A DNA stretch of 64,000 nt from Pseudomonas sp. FP198 (GTDB taxonomy: Bacteria > Pseudomonadota > Gammaproteobacteria > Pseudomonadales > Pseudomonadaceae): NCBI RefSeq assembly GCF_030687895.1, contig NZ_CP117452.1, positions 5,137,001-5,201,000 of the forward strand, read 5' to 3'. Position numbers and translations under genes: made by a program. Below the pieces are notes generated by a model. That model was not told the origin of the DNA, made no database searches, and saw only the letters and a program-made list of their open reading frames with translations. Positions 56,217 through 64,000 of the stretch are shown here, piece by piece. Position 1 is the first letter of the stretch, and each line of letters begins with the position of its first letter.

Positions 56217-58702
56217 CAGACGGATACCGTGCGCTGGCTGACGTCGTCAACATGGGCGAAATGGCGCAAGGCCAGGCGATCGGACACCTGCCCGCTGACA
56301 TCGGCGACTTCCTGCAGCAGATCGGCCAAACCGTCGAGCGCCGCGCGCAGGCTGGCTTCGCCAAACAAAAAACTCTCCAGGCAGCGCAGGTCAAAGCGCG
56401 ACAGTCGCGCCACCAGTTCCGGCAGGGCGGTTTCTCTCGGCGCGCCAAAATCGTCGTTCAAGCGCTTGACGGTGCGCGCCACCAGTTTCAACTGGAAGAG
56501 CACCGCGTGAGGGTTCTGCTCGTCCAGCAACAGAAGATCGAGCACCGGGATCAGCTGCGCCACCGCCAGGTATCGCGAACGGTAGGTGATGCTGCTGTTG
56601 CCCAACTCCAGCAACCATTCCAGCCCGGCCTGATCGAAAACCGCCTCGCCGCGCAGGAATGCCGCCAGGCTGCTGCTGAGAAATTGCAGACGCTCCAGGC
56701 GCCGGCCGATCATCAGGAAACGCCAGCCCTCGTCGCGGGTCATGTCGTCCAGGGCGAACCCGGACAATGCGGCCAGGGACATTACCAGTCGATTGAGAAA
56801 ATCCAGCAACTCACCGAAGTCCGGCTCGCTGGTTTCCAGTTCCACGGCTTCGCGTTGCAGTTCCACCAGTGCCTGCCAGTTCTCCCGGGACAGCTTGCCA
56901 CGGACCTGCGAGGCCGCCCACTGCAAGCGCTGCAGATTGGAGCGCAGGCTGAACGACCAGTCATCCCCGAGCATGGCCGCCAGCAGGCGCTCGGGCAACT
57001 CGCCCTCCTCCGGCAACAACATCAGGCTCTCGCCCAGGGCGACCGCCGATTGCAAGGCTTGCGGATCATCGCCATCGACATAGCGCGCCAGCATGATCCG
57101 CAGCAGACGGGCGCTGTCGTCGCAACGTTCGCAGTAGCGGCCAAACCAGAACAGGTTTTCCACCACACGAGACGGCAGATAGGGATCGCGGCGCACCAGA
57201 TCATGCACGCCCACGGTTCGCTGGGCCTTCCATTGCTCACCGCCGGGCGCCTGCTCGCCCAGCACCCAGGTGTCCTTGCTGGCGCCACCGCGCTGCATCG
57301 ACACCACTTCGGCATCAGCCTCGGCGGCCACGCGGGTCAGGCCTCCCGGCAGCACCCGATAATCGTCTTTGCCGGACACCGCATAAACCCGCATGCCAAT
57401 GGCTCGAGGCTGGACCTGGCCATCTTCGGCCTGCCATACCGGCGCCTGGGACAGTTGCGCCAGTTCCTGAGCAACATAGGCATAGGGCCGCGCCTGCATG
57501 CGTGCGGCCAATTGAGCGCGCTGGTCTTCGTCCAGGTCCCGACCGAATACCGGCGTGAAGCTCTGGGACGGAAACGCCGGCTTGATCAACAACTGCGGCA
57601 GTTTCTCCAGGGCCTGGGCCAGCACCGGCGGCTCTCCGCACCACCAGGTGGCGATGGAGGGCAGCATCAGCTCTTCACCGAAAAGAAACTGGCTGATTTT
57701 CGGCAGGAACCCCAAGAGCCCGGGAGACTCCAGGACCCCGCTACCCAGTGCGTTGGCCACCAGCACCCGCCCCTGACGCACCGCCTCCAGCAATCCGGGC
57801 ACGCCCAGGGCTGAATCGGTGCGCAGCTCCAGCGGGTCGCAGAAATCATCATCGAGCCGACGCATGATCGCGTGGACCCGACGCAGCCCGCTGAGCGTCT
57901 TCAGATAGACCGTGGCGTCGCGGACGGTCAGGTCGCCGCCTTCCACCAGCGGGTAGCCGAGTTGCCGCGCCAGGTAGAGGTGTTCGAAGTAGCTTTCGTT
58001 GAACCGACCGGGCGTCAGCAGTACCACCAGCGGCGGCTCGCCGTTGCTGGGAGCCTGTCGCGCCAGGGTTTCTTGCAACGTACGGAAGAAACCGGACAGG
58101 TGTTGCACCTTGAGGTCGCGATAAAGGTCGGGAAAGGCCCGCGACACGATGGTGCGATTTTCCAACGCATAACCGGCGCCCGAGGGCGCCTGGGTCCGAT
58201 CCGCAGTCACCCACCAACGGCCATCGGGCGCGCGCGCCAGATCCACGGCATACAAGTGCAGGAAGTTGCCGTCTGGCGGTGTGATGCCCTGGCAGGGCCA
58301 AAGGAAATTGTTGTGCCCGAACACCAGCTCCGCCGGCAACAGCCCCTCGCTGATCAGCCGCTGCGGCCCGTACAGGTCGGCCAGCACGGCATTGAGCAAG
58401 CGTGCCCGCTGGGCAATGCCGGCCGACAGTTGCGTCCACTCCCGAGCGTCGATGACATGGGGCAGCAGGTCCAGCTCCCAGGGCCGATCAGCTCCCTTGG
58501 GGTCTGCATAGACGTTATAGGTGACGCCATTTTCCTGGATCTGCCGGGCGAGCAATGCCTGGCGCTGGATCAACTGAGCCGGCGTGCTGCGCTGCAATTG
58601 GTCGAACAGCCGCCGCCAATGCGCACGCACCGCACCGCTGTCATCCAGCAATTCGTGATAGGTGCCCGTCGTCAACGGGTAACGGTCAAGCAGGTCAGGC
58701 AT
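56216..58702 (-). CDS. Circularly permuted ATP-grasp and alpha-E domain fusion protein
   Basis: An 828-residue fusion. The first 480 residues are a circularly permuted ATP-grasp (PWELDLLPHVIDAREW, VFGHNNFLWPCQG, LLTPGRFNESYFEHLYLA, VANALGSGVLESPGLLGFLP). The last 310 residues are an alpha-E helical domain (DLVRRDPYLPSRVVENLFWFGRYCERCDDSARLLR). In many bacteria these are two separate genes. ATP-grasp enzymes of this type are predicted ligases. The ATG at 58702 matches the family; 60 codons upstream are REPIN sequence. It is coupled to the short transglutaminase gene. Confidence 0.9.
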   Translation of the reverse strand: MPDLLDRYPLTTGTYHELLDDSGAVRAHWRRLFDQLQRSTPAQLIQRQALLARQIQENGVTYNVYADPKGADRPWELDLLPHVIDAREWTQLSAGIAQRARLLNAVLADLYGPQRLISEGLLPAELVFGHNNFLWPCQGITPPDGNFLHLYAVDLARAPDGRWWVTADRTQAPSGAGYALENRTIVSRAFPDLYRDLKVQHLSGFFRTLQETLARQAPSNGEPPLVVLLTPGRFNESYFEHLYLARQLGYPLVEGGDLTVRDATVYLKTLSGLRRVHAIMRRLDDDFCDPLELRTDSALGVPGLLEAVRQGRVLVANALGSGVLESPGLLGFLPKISQFLFGEELMLPSIATWWCGEPPVLAQALEKLPQLLIKPAFPSQSFTPVFGRDLDEDQRAQLAARMQARPYAYVAQELAQLSQAPVWQAEDGQVQPRAIGMRVYAVSGKDDYRVLPGGLTRVAAEADAEVVSMQRGGASKDTWVLGEQAPGGEQWKAQRTVGVHDLVRRDPYLPSRVVENLFWFGRYCERCDDSARLLRIMLARYVDGDDPQALQSAVALGESLMLLPEEGELPERLLAAMLGDDWSFSLRSNLQRLQWAASQVRGKLSRENWQALVELQREAVELETSEPDFGELLDFLNRLVMSLAALSGFALDDMTRDEGWRFLMIGRRLERLQFLSSSLAAFLRGEAVFDQAGLEWLLELGNSSITYRSRYLAVAQLIPVLDLLLLDEQNPHAVLFQLKLVARTVKRLNDDFGAPRETALPELVARLSRFDLRCLESFLFGEASLRAALDGLADLLQEVADVSGQVSDRLALRHFAHVDDVSQRTVSV

Positions 58703-58809
58703 GGAAAGCTCGGCAGGACGGCAATGAAAGGTGAGACTAGCGCAGGCAGATGACACCCGGATAGGTATGTTTGAGCTGAATCCGGCAAGAGGCCTCAGGG
58801 GCAACAGTC

Positions 58810-58901
58810 GTGGCGAGCGAGCTTGCTCCCGCTGGGCTGCGCAGCGGCCCCGGAATTTTACGGTCGCTGCGCAACCGAGCGGGAGCAAGCTCCCTCGCCA
58901 C
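58810..58901. repeat. REPIN, family B
   Basis: Inverted GTGGCGAGCGAGC/GCTCCCTCGCCAC arms with one mismatch between them, between the long transglutaminase gene and the ATP-grasp gene of the same operon. Confidence 0.88.
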
Positions 58902-58910
58902 AGGGTAAAT

Positions 58911-61900
58911 CTATCGCTTCAATACCCCTTGGAACCGTCGCAGATCGAGTGTGAAGGGAAATTCGTCATCCGTTGCCAGCTTCGGTATCGGAAGTTTCCC
59001 AGGCGTGTGTCCGATCCGGAAGAAACGCGCCATCCGCCGGCTCTCCGCTTCGTTGGCGTTGACCGGCAGGCTGTCATAGTTGCGCCCACCCGGATGCGCC
59101 ACGTGGTACTGACAGCCGCCCAGCGAACGTTGCATCCAGGTGTCGAGCACATCGAATACCAGCGGCGCATGGACCGGGATGGTCGGTTGCAGGCAATTGG
59201 CCGGTTGCCAGGCGCGGAAACGTACCCCGGCGACGAACTCACCGACTCGGCCGGTGGGTTGCAAGGGCACCGGTACGCCGTTGCAAGTCAGCAGATAACG
59301 TTGTGGCGCCAGGCCGCTGAGCTTGACCTGCAAGCGCTCCAGGGACGAGTCCACGTAGCGTACGGTGCCGCCCGCCGTGCCCTCCTCTCCCAGCACATGC
59401 CAGGGTTCCAGGGCCTGACGCAACTGCAGCTCGATACCATTGACCGCGTAATCGCCAACCTTGGGGAAGCGGAACTCCAGGTGCGCGGCGAACCACTCGG
59501 CCTGCAGCGGATAACCGGCGACATTGAGATCGTCGATGACATCGGCAAAATCCTGCTCGATGAAATGCGGCAGCAAGAAGCGATCGTGCAGCTCGGTACC
59601 CCAGCGCGCCAGTTTCGCCGGCGCGTAGGGTTCACGCCAGAACCGCGCCACCAGCGCCCGCAGCAGCAACTGCTGGGCCAGGCTCATGCGGGCGTGGGGC
59701 GGCATTTCGAAAGCGCGCAGCTCCAGCAAGCCGAGACGCCCGGTGGCGCCGTCCGGTGAATAGAGCTTGTCGATGCAGAACTCGGCGCGGTGGGTATTGC
59801 CGGTCACGTCGATCAACAGGTTGCGCAGCAATCGGTCTACCAGCCAAGGCGGACACGCTTCGCCAGGCTCGGGCATTTGCGCGAAGGCGATCTCCAGTTC
59901 ATATAACGCGTCGTTGCGCGCCTCGTCCACGCGGGGCGCCTGGGATGTCGGGCCGATGAACAGTCCGGAAAACAGGTAGGACAACGACGGATGGTTATGC
60001 CAGTAGCTGATCAGGCTGCGCAGCAAGTCGGGACGACGCAGGAACGGCGAGTCAGCCGGCGTCGCGCCGCCCAGGACGAAATGGTTACCGCCGCCGGTGC
60101 CGGTGTGTCGACCGTCGATCATGAATTTTTCGGTGGTCAGCCGGTTCAGCCGCGCCTGCTCGTAAAGAAACTCGGTGCGCTCGACCAGCTCATCCCAGGT
60201 CGCCGACGGTTGCACGTTGACCTCGATGACGCCCGGGTCAGGCGTGATGCGAAAATTGCTCAGGCGCGGATCGCTCGGCGGCTCGTAGCCTTCCAGCAGC
60301 ACAGGGCAGCCCAGTTCTTCGGCTGTCGCCTCGATGGCACTGACCAGTTCCAGGTAATCCTCGACCCGCTCCAGCGGCGGCATGAACAGATAGAGCCGCC
60401 CGTCCCTGGCCTCGGCACAGAACGCGGTGCGCGTCAGCCAATCGGCCGATTCGTCGATCTTCGGCGCGCGCTCCTGTTCCAGGGCCGGCTCGCCGTGATG
60501 GGTGAGTTGCTCGGTGCCAGGCAACTCGGGCAAGTCCTGGTTCGGGTCGGTGGGATGGATGAAGGGATACTCGGCTGCGGTCACCCATGGCTGCGACGCC
60601 AGCGGCAGGCGATAGCCCAGCGGCGAATCGCCCGGCACCAGCCGACAATGGTTGTCGCGCAAATACCAGCGGCCGCTTTGCCATTGATCGCCCTTGGCGG
60701 TGCGCGCCAGCGGCAGGACCTGGCCGACCACTTTGTCCAGGCCCTGGCTGAAGACCTTGCGCAACCGCGCCCGCTCCAGGGGATCCTCGAGCCGAGGGTC
60801 CTCGGCTGTCACGTTCGAAGGCAAATTGCCCTCGCGCCAGAGGTAATGGAAATTATCCTCGTAGGCCGCGAAGACGAACCGCGCAGGGATATTCAGGCGT
60901 TCGGCGACACTCGCCAGGAAACGCCCGGCCAGTTCGCCATCGGCGCCGTAGTCCTGTTGTTCGTCGGCGATCAGCGCGTTGTCGCGCCAGATCGGCACGC
61001 CGTCACGCCGCCAATAACAGTTGAGCGACCACCGCGGCAATTGCTCGCCGGGGTACCACTTGCCCTGGCCGAAGTGCACCAGCCCCTCGGGCGCGTAGTG
61101 CTTGCGCATGCGCTGGAACAACTCGGCGGAGAGGCGACGCTTGTCCGGGCCGAGCGCTGCGGTATTCCACTCGGCGCCGTCCGGGTCGTCGATGGAAACG
61201 AAGGTCGGCTCGCCGCCCATGGTCAGGCGCACGTCGCCCTCCAGCAGGTCGCCGTCGATCTGCTGGCCCAACGCCTGGATCGCCTGCCATTGCTCTTCGG
61301 TGTATGGCTTGGTGACCCGTGGCGCCTCCCAGATTCGCTCGACGGACATTTCGTGGCTGAACTGGCACTCGCAAGGTTCCACCAGGCCGCTGATCGGCGC
61401 TGCCGAGGACGGATCGGGACTACACGCCAAGGGAATATGCCCTTCACCGGCGAACAACCCGGACGTGGCGTCCAGGCCGATCCAGCCGGCGCCGGGCAGG
61501 TACACCTCGCACCAGGCGTGCAGGTCGGTGAAGTCCACTTCCGTACCGGACGGGCCGTCGAGGCTTTTCACATCGGCGGTCAGCTGGATCAGGTAACCGG
61601 AGACAAACCGCGCTGCCAGGCCCAGATGACGCAACAGTTGCACCAGCAGCCAGGCCGAATCCCGGCAGGAACCGGAGGCGTGCTCCAGGGTGTGCTCCGG
61701 CGTCTGTACGCCGGGCTCCATGCGGATCAGGTAACCGATGTCTTCGCTCAGGCGCTGGTTCAACGCCACCAGGAAGTCCACCGCCGGCAGCGGCGTGCGG
61801 TCGATGCCGTCCAGATAAGCCTTGAATCTCGGCGTCAGCGGCAGCTTTTCCAGATAGGGCATCAGTTCATGTTTCTCGTCGGCCGCGTAGGCAAACGGAA

Positions 61901-62204
61901 TCTTCTCGGCGTAGGGCTCGAGGAAAAAGTCGAATGGATTGAACACCGCCATCTCGGCGACCAGATCGACCTCGACCCGCAGCTCATCGGTCTTTTCCGG
62001 GAACACCAGCCGCGCCAGGTAATTGCCCTGGGGATCTTGTTGCCAATTGATGAAATGCTGATCGGGCGAGACTTTGAGCGCATACGAAAGAATGCGCGTA
62101 CGGCTATGGGCGGCCGGGCGCAGGCGCACGATCTGTGGACCGAGTTCGACAGCGCGCTCGTAGCGATAATGTGTGACATGGTGCAAAGCGACATGGATCG
62201 ACAC
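58911..62204 (-). CDS. Transglutaminase family protein with DUF2126 (long form)
   Basis: A 1097-residue protein. The N-terminal transglutaminase domain has HVTHYRYERAVELGPQIVRLRP, then the Cys in EHASGSCRDSAWLLVQLLRHLG, His in DLHAWCEVYLPG and Asp in LDATSGLFAG. A DUF2126 region of about 800 residues follows, with GGEPTFVSIDD and HTGTGGGNHFVLGG; it is related to amidoligase/glutamine-synthetase-like folds. It heads the three-gene cassette. The substrate is unknown. It is intact over its whole length. Confidence 0.92.
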   Translation of the reverse strand: MSIHVALHHVTHYRYERAVELGPQIVRLRPAAHSRTRILSYALKVSPDQHFINWQQDPQGNYLARLVFPEKTDELRVEVDLVAEMAVFNPFDFFLEPYAEKIPFAYAADEKHELMPYLEKLPLTPRFKAYLDGIDRTPLPAVDFLVALNQRLSEDIGYLIRMEPGVQTPEHTLEHASGSCRDSAWLLVQLLRHLGLAARFVSGYLIQLTADVKSLDGPSGTEVDFTDLHAWCEVYLPGAGWIGLDATSGLFAGEGHIPLACSPDPSSAAPISGLVEPCECQFSHEMSVERIWEAPRVTKPYTEEQWQAIQALGQQIDGDLLEGDVRLTMGGEPTFVSIDDPDGAEWNTAALGPDKRRLSAELFQRMRKHYAPEGLVHFGQGKWYPGEQLPRWSLNCYWRRDGVPIWRDNALIADEQQDYGADGELAGRFLASVAERLNIPARFVFAAYEDNFHYLWREGNLPSNVTAEDPRLEDPLERARLRKVFSQGLDKVVGQVLPLARTAKGDQWQSGRWYLRDNHCRLVPGDSPLGYRLPLASQPWVTAAEYPFIHPTDPNQDLPELPGTEQLTHHGEPALEQERAPKIDESADWLTRTAFCAEARDGRLYLFMPPLERVEDYLELVSAIEATAEELGCPVLLEGYEPPSDPRLSNFRITPDPGVIEVNVQPSATWDELVERTEFLYEQARLNRLTTEKFMIDGRHTGTGGGNHFVLGGATPADSPFLRRPDLLRSLISYWHNHPSLSYLFSGLFIGPTSQAPRVDEARNDALYELEIAFAQMPEPGEACPPWLVDRLLRNLLIDVTGNTHRAEFCIDKLYSPDGATGRLGLLELRAFEMPPHARMSLAQQLLLRALVARFWREPYAPAKLARWGTELHDRFLLPHFIEQDFADVIDDLNVAGYPLQAEWFAAHLEFRFPKVGDYAVNGIELQLRQALEPWHVLGEEGTAGGTVRYVDSSLERLQVKLSGLAPQRYLLTCNGVPVPLQPTGRVGEFVAGVRFRAWQPANCLQPTIPVHAPLVFDVLDTWMQRSLGGCQYHVAHPGGRNYDSLPVNANEAESRRMARFFRIGHTPGKLPIPKLATDDEFPFTLDLRRFQGVLKR

Positions 62205-62379
62205 GGCGTGCCTCCTGCGGAGCCTGGGCGTTATCGAAAGCGGCGCAAGACTTATGCCATGCAGGCAGGTCGGACACTTTCTACGTCTACTCAGGGCAGT
62301 AGAGCACTAAAACCGCGCGATGCCTGTATTGATCTGCAAAGGCCGCACATAAATGCGGCGTGGGCGGTAGCAAATCGAC

Positions 62380-62841
62380 TCAACGGCGCGGGCGCGAGGC
62401 CTTGGCGGATTGGATGATGCGCTCGCGCTGGTGGCGGATTTCGACGAGCTTGCGGCGCATTTCCCGGTGGCGTTTGCTGTTGATCAGGAGCAGTCCCAGT
62501 AGCGGTAACAGCACAGCGAAGATGTACACGCCTTGGTGCGGTCGATAGGCAAACGTCGGCACCGCCGTCGCCAGACAGGCTAGGAAATAACCCGCCACAC
62601 CCCAGATTGCCCAAGCGCGCCCGCGTGCAATCAGGAGATTGCCCAAGACCAGGACACTCACCAGAGCCAAAGTGCCGAGACCAACATAGTTGCTCCTGAC
62701 TGAAGGCTCCAAGGCACGCCAATAAGTAGCTCCGGACAAAACGAGCAGCGCGGCCCCGGAAAAGCAGCCGAGGAAGATCGTCCCCATGAACACCGGAAAA
62801 TAACGGGCCAGGAACTGCTTCAATGATCCGCCGCCGATCAT
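62380..62841 (-). CDS. Four-helix membrane protein, candidate immunity protein (second copy)
   Basis: A 153-residue protein with four hydrophobic helices (about 15-38, 50-68, 75-95, 97-117) and a basic tail (INSKRHREMRRKLVEIRHQRE). It is a clear paralogue of the upstream neighbour: both share QFL..YFPVFMG.IF, an IARGR..W motif and the RHREMR.KL.E.R tail. A hairpin GCCGCA-CATAAA-TGCGGC at 62342-62359 follows. Function is unknown; a role in immunity to the partial upstream protein is inferred from layout. Confidence 0.75.
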   Translation of the reverse strand: MIGGGSLKQFLARYFPVFMGTIFLGCFSGAALLVLSGATYWRALEPSVRSNYVGLGTLALVSVLVLGNLLIARGRAWAIWGVAGYFLACLATAVPTFAYRPHQGVYIFAVLLPLLGLLLINSKRHREMRRKLVEIRHQRERIIQSAKASRPRR

Positions 62842-62975
62842 GGCGCAATCTCATAAAAGCTGACAACGATAGCGCGCGCCTTGACGGGAAATGCTCGCAG
62901 CATCACGCAGGCCTCGTCGGGAGCCACCCAAAGCCTCCTGTATTTGGGAATAGCGACACGGCCACCGGGCAATGC

Positions 62976-63425
62976 CTATCGGGCTTTGTGCTTGGCGATT
63001 GCGGCTTCGCGCAGATAACGGACTTCCATCAGCTTCTGGCGCATTTCGCGGTGGCGCCTGCTGTTGAGCAGCAACACAGCAACCAATGGAAAAAACAAAC
63101 TCAAACTGTAGATCAGCGAATCAGCTCGATATTCGATAGTGGGTAATACACATAAAAAACACAACCCAGACATCCCTACCAACGGCCATACCCAGAATGG
63201 ACGTCCGCGCGCGATCATGAAGTTGCAATGCACCACAACAAGCGTAAGCGTGATGCCCCCCCAAAAAGACCACTTCACGTTATCCGCCATTGATAGCGTC
63301 CCAAAATAGCTATCAAAAAACAGTGGAACAGCAAAAACCAAAGAAAAAATCGATGCGAATATCGCGCCCATGAAGACCGGAAAATATTGCGACAGAAATT
63401 GGCGGATGCTGGGCTGGCTACTCAC
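62976..63425 (-). CDS. Four-helix membrane protein, candidate immunity protein (first copy)
   Basis: A 149-residue protein from a GTG at 63425, with AGGAG about 8 bp before it. The GTG overlaps the stop of the upstream gene (GTGA), so both are translated together. Four hydrophobic helices (about 12-34, 48-66, 73-92, 97-117) and a basic tail LNSRRHREMRQKLMEVRYLRE are seen. The paralogue at 62380 follows after 134 bp. Multi-helix membrane proteins coupled to hydrophobic toxins often serve as immunity; that is inference here. Confidence 0.78.
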   Translation of the reverse strand: MSSQPSIRQFLSQYFPVFMGAIFASIFSLVFAVPLFFDSYFGTLSMADNVKWSFWGGITLTLVVVHCNFMIARGRPFWVWPLVGMSGLCFLCVLPTIEYRADSLIYSLSLFFPLVAVLLLNSRRHREMRQKLMEVRYLREAAIAKHKAR

Positions 63426-64000
63426 TCCTCAATCTCCTCATACAGCCCTACAGCAATAGTCCGGACATTCCCAGAAATCGCGCTTCCGGTGAAGCCGATG
63501 GCAGCTCCCAAAGCATCCCGAATCTGCGTGACCGTGGCATGCCTGATTTGAGTAGACGTAAAACGCTTGGGTAGCTCGCCAGACAGTTGCTTCAATTTGA
63601 GCAATTTGGAGGTCAAGCGCGGGTCATTGATACTCAGCAATTCTTTGGTGAGTTTGGCTCGCTCCTGACGATTCAATCCCCGAAGTACTTCCCGCACACT
63701 TTTGCCCGTCGCAGCTTTGTTCAATCTAACCAGTTTGAGCGTCGTCAGCGACGATGCTCCAACCCCAACCAACGACGCAGCGTCCAATGCGATCATGGTG
63801 TACTGGTACCACTCTTCACTATCGAGCTGATCATTTCGGGCGGGGTTAACCATTTCATTGCGCATGCGATAACCGCTGGTAAAACACTGCGCCGTGCTGG
63901 CCGCAGCGGCGGTGTAACCCAGAACAGCGATCGCAGTGCTTGCTCCCGCTGAGAATGGAATAGCAACGGAGCCGCTGAGTACCACTACCCAACCGATAAC
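63422..64000 (-). CDS. C-terminal part of a hydrophobic protein, candidate membrane-acting toxin (runs off the window)
   Basis: At least 192 codons; the frame is open to the window edge, so only the C-terminal part is seen. It contains VVLSGSVAIPFSAGASTAIAVLGYTAAAAS, a second apolar stretch MIALDAASLVGVGASSLTTLKLV, a charged middle (KSVREVLRGLNRQERAKLTKELLS) and a last apolar helix (ALGAAIGFTGSAISG) before an acidic end. This resembles the tails of polymorphic or type VI effectors that insert in membranes. The coupled four-helix gene downstream supports that. No PAAR, VgrG or Rhs region is in view, so the class is not proved. Confidence 0.6.
   Translation of the reverse strand, partial: VIGWVVVLSGSVAIPFSAGASTAIAVLGYTAAAASTAQCFTSGYRMRNEMVNPARNDQLDSEEWYQYTMIALDAASLVGVGASSLTTLKLVRLNKAATGKSVREVLRGLNRQERAKLTKELLSINDPRLTSKLLKLKQLSGELPKRFTSTQIRHATVTQIRDALGAAIGFTGSAISGNVRTIAVGLYEEIEE

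Noticed and set aside
62342..62359. GCCGCA-CATAAA-TGCGGC as a rho-independent terminator
   Set aside because: The stem is only 6 bp and lacks a U-tract in either direction, so it is mentioned only with the neighbouring gene.
59991..62417. An 808-codon open frame antisense to the DUF2126 gene
   Set aside because: A GC-rich antisense shadow: the opposite strand has intact catalytic motifs and this frame has none.

Overview
This window is chromosomal DNA of a Pseudomonas of the fluorescens complex. The evidence is the gene content and order and the dense intergenic REP elements. Several blocks follow the gene order I recall from P. aeruginosa: urtABCDE-ureDABC with a desT-like gene next to ureEFG, pncB-nadE-azu, amaB-amaA and the bra/liv operon. 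No rRNA, tRNA, CRISPR array, transposase or integrase was seen.

Layout. (1) 1-3.7 kb: cobalamin ring synthesis, with cobG (cut by the window edge, minus strand) diverging from cobL-cbiD-cobK. (2) 3.9-4.5 kb: a RelE/HigB-type toxin-antitoxin pair. (3) 4.6-7.6 kb: a copper-related set (two DUF2946 proteins, a PCuAC chaperone and a PepSY membrane protein). (4) 7.8-10.6 kb: a FecBCD/BtuFCD-type ABC importer, overlapped at its tail by a lone SAM methyltransferase on the other strand. (5) 12.3-22.6 kb: urea uptake (urtABCDE) and urease (ureD, ureA, a frameshifted acetyltransferase, a second acetyltransferase, ureB, ureC). (6) 22.8-29.2 kb: CbpM/CbpA chaperones, a YegD-like Hsp70, an AI-2E-type permease, PsiF, a lipase and an azoreductase. 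(7) 29.3-35.1 kb: a LysR regulator, two uncharacterised proteins that look like distant paralogues, an AsmA protein and a secreted 14-residue-repeat protein. (8) 35.2-38.5 kb: a DesT/FabR-like regulator and ureEFG-hupE. (9) 38.7-46.7 kb: an AGE epimerase, an SDR enzyme, an 839-bp gene-free stretch rich in DnaA boxes, and the branched-chain amino-acid ABC operon. (10) 47-53.4 kb: pipecolate/lysine catabolism (amaA, amaB, LysR), then pncB-nadE. (11) 53.5-62.2 kb: azurin, a remnant of a LOG-family gene, small proteins, a NUDIX hydrolase and a three-gene transglutaminase/ATP-grasp/alpha-E cassette. (12) 62.4-64 kb: two tandem paralogous four-helix membrane proteins downstream of, and coupled to, a hydrophobic protein that runs off the window. 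This has the layout of a toxin tail with duplicated immunity genes.

How it works together. Urea is imported by UrtABCDE, hydrolysed by UreABC and matured by UreDEFG, probably with nickel supplied through the HupE/UreJ protein. Sequences matching sigma-54 (-24/-12) promoters lie before both urtA and ureE, so uptake and maturation are probably co-induced under nitrogen limitation although 13 kb apart. The bra and ama genes serve amino-acid scavenging and catabolism.

Nineteen REP doublets (REPINs) of two sequence families sit between genes. The most novel-looking material is the 63-kb effector/immunity-like cassette, the paralogous unknown pair at 30.3-31.8 kb, the DnaA-box cluster at 40.9-41.4 kb and the expanding repeat protein at 34.5 kb.
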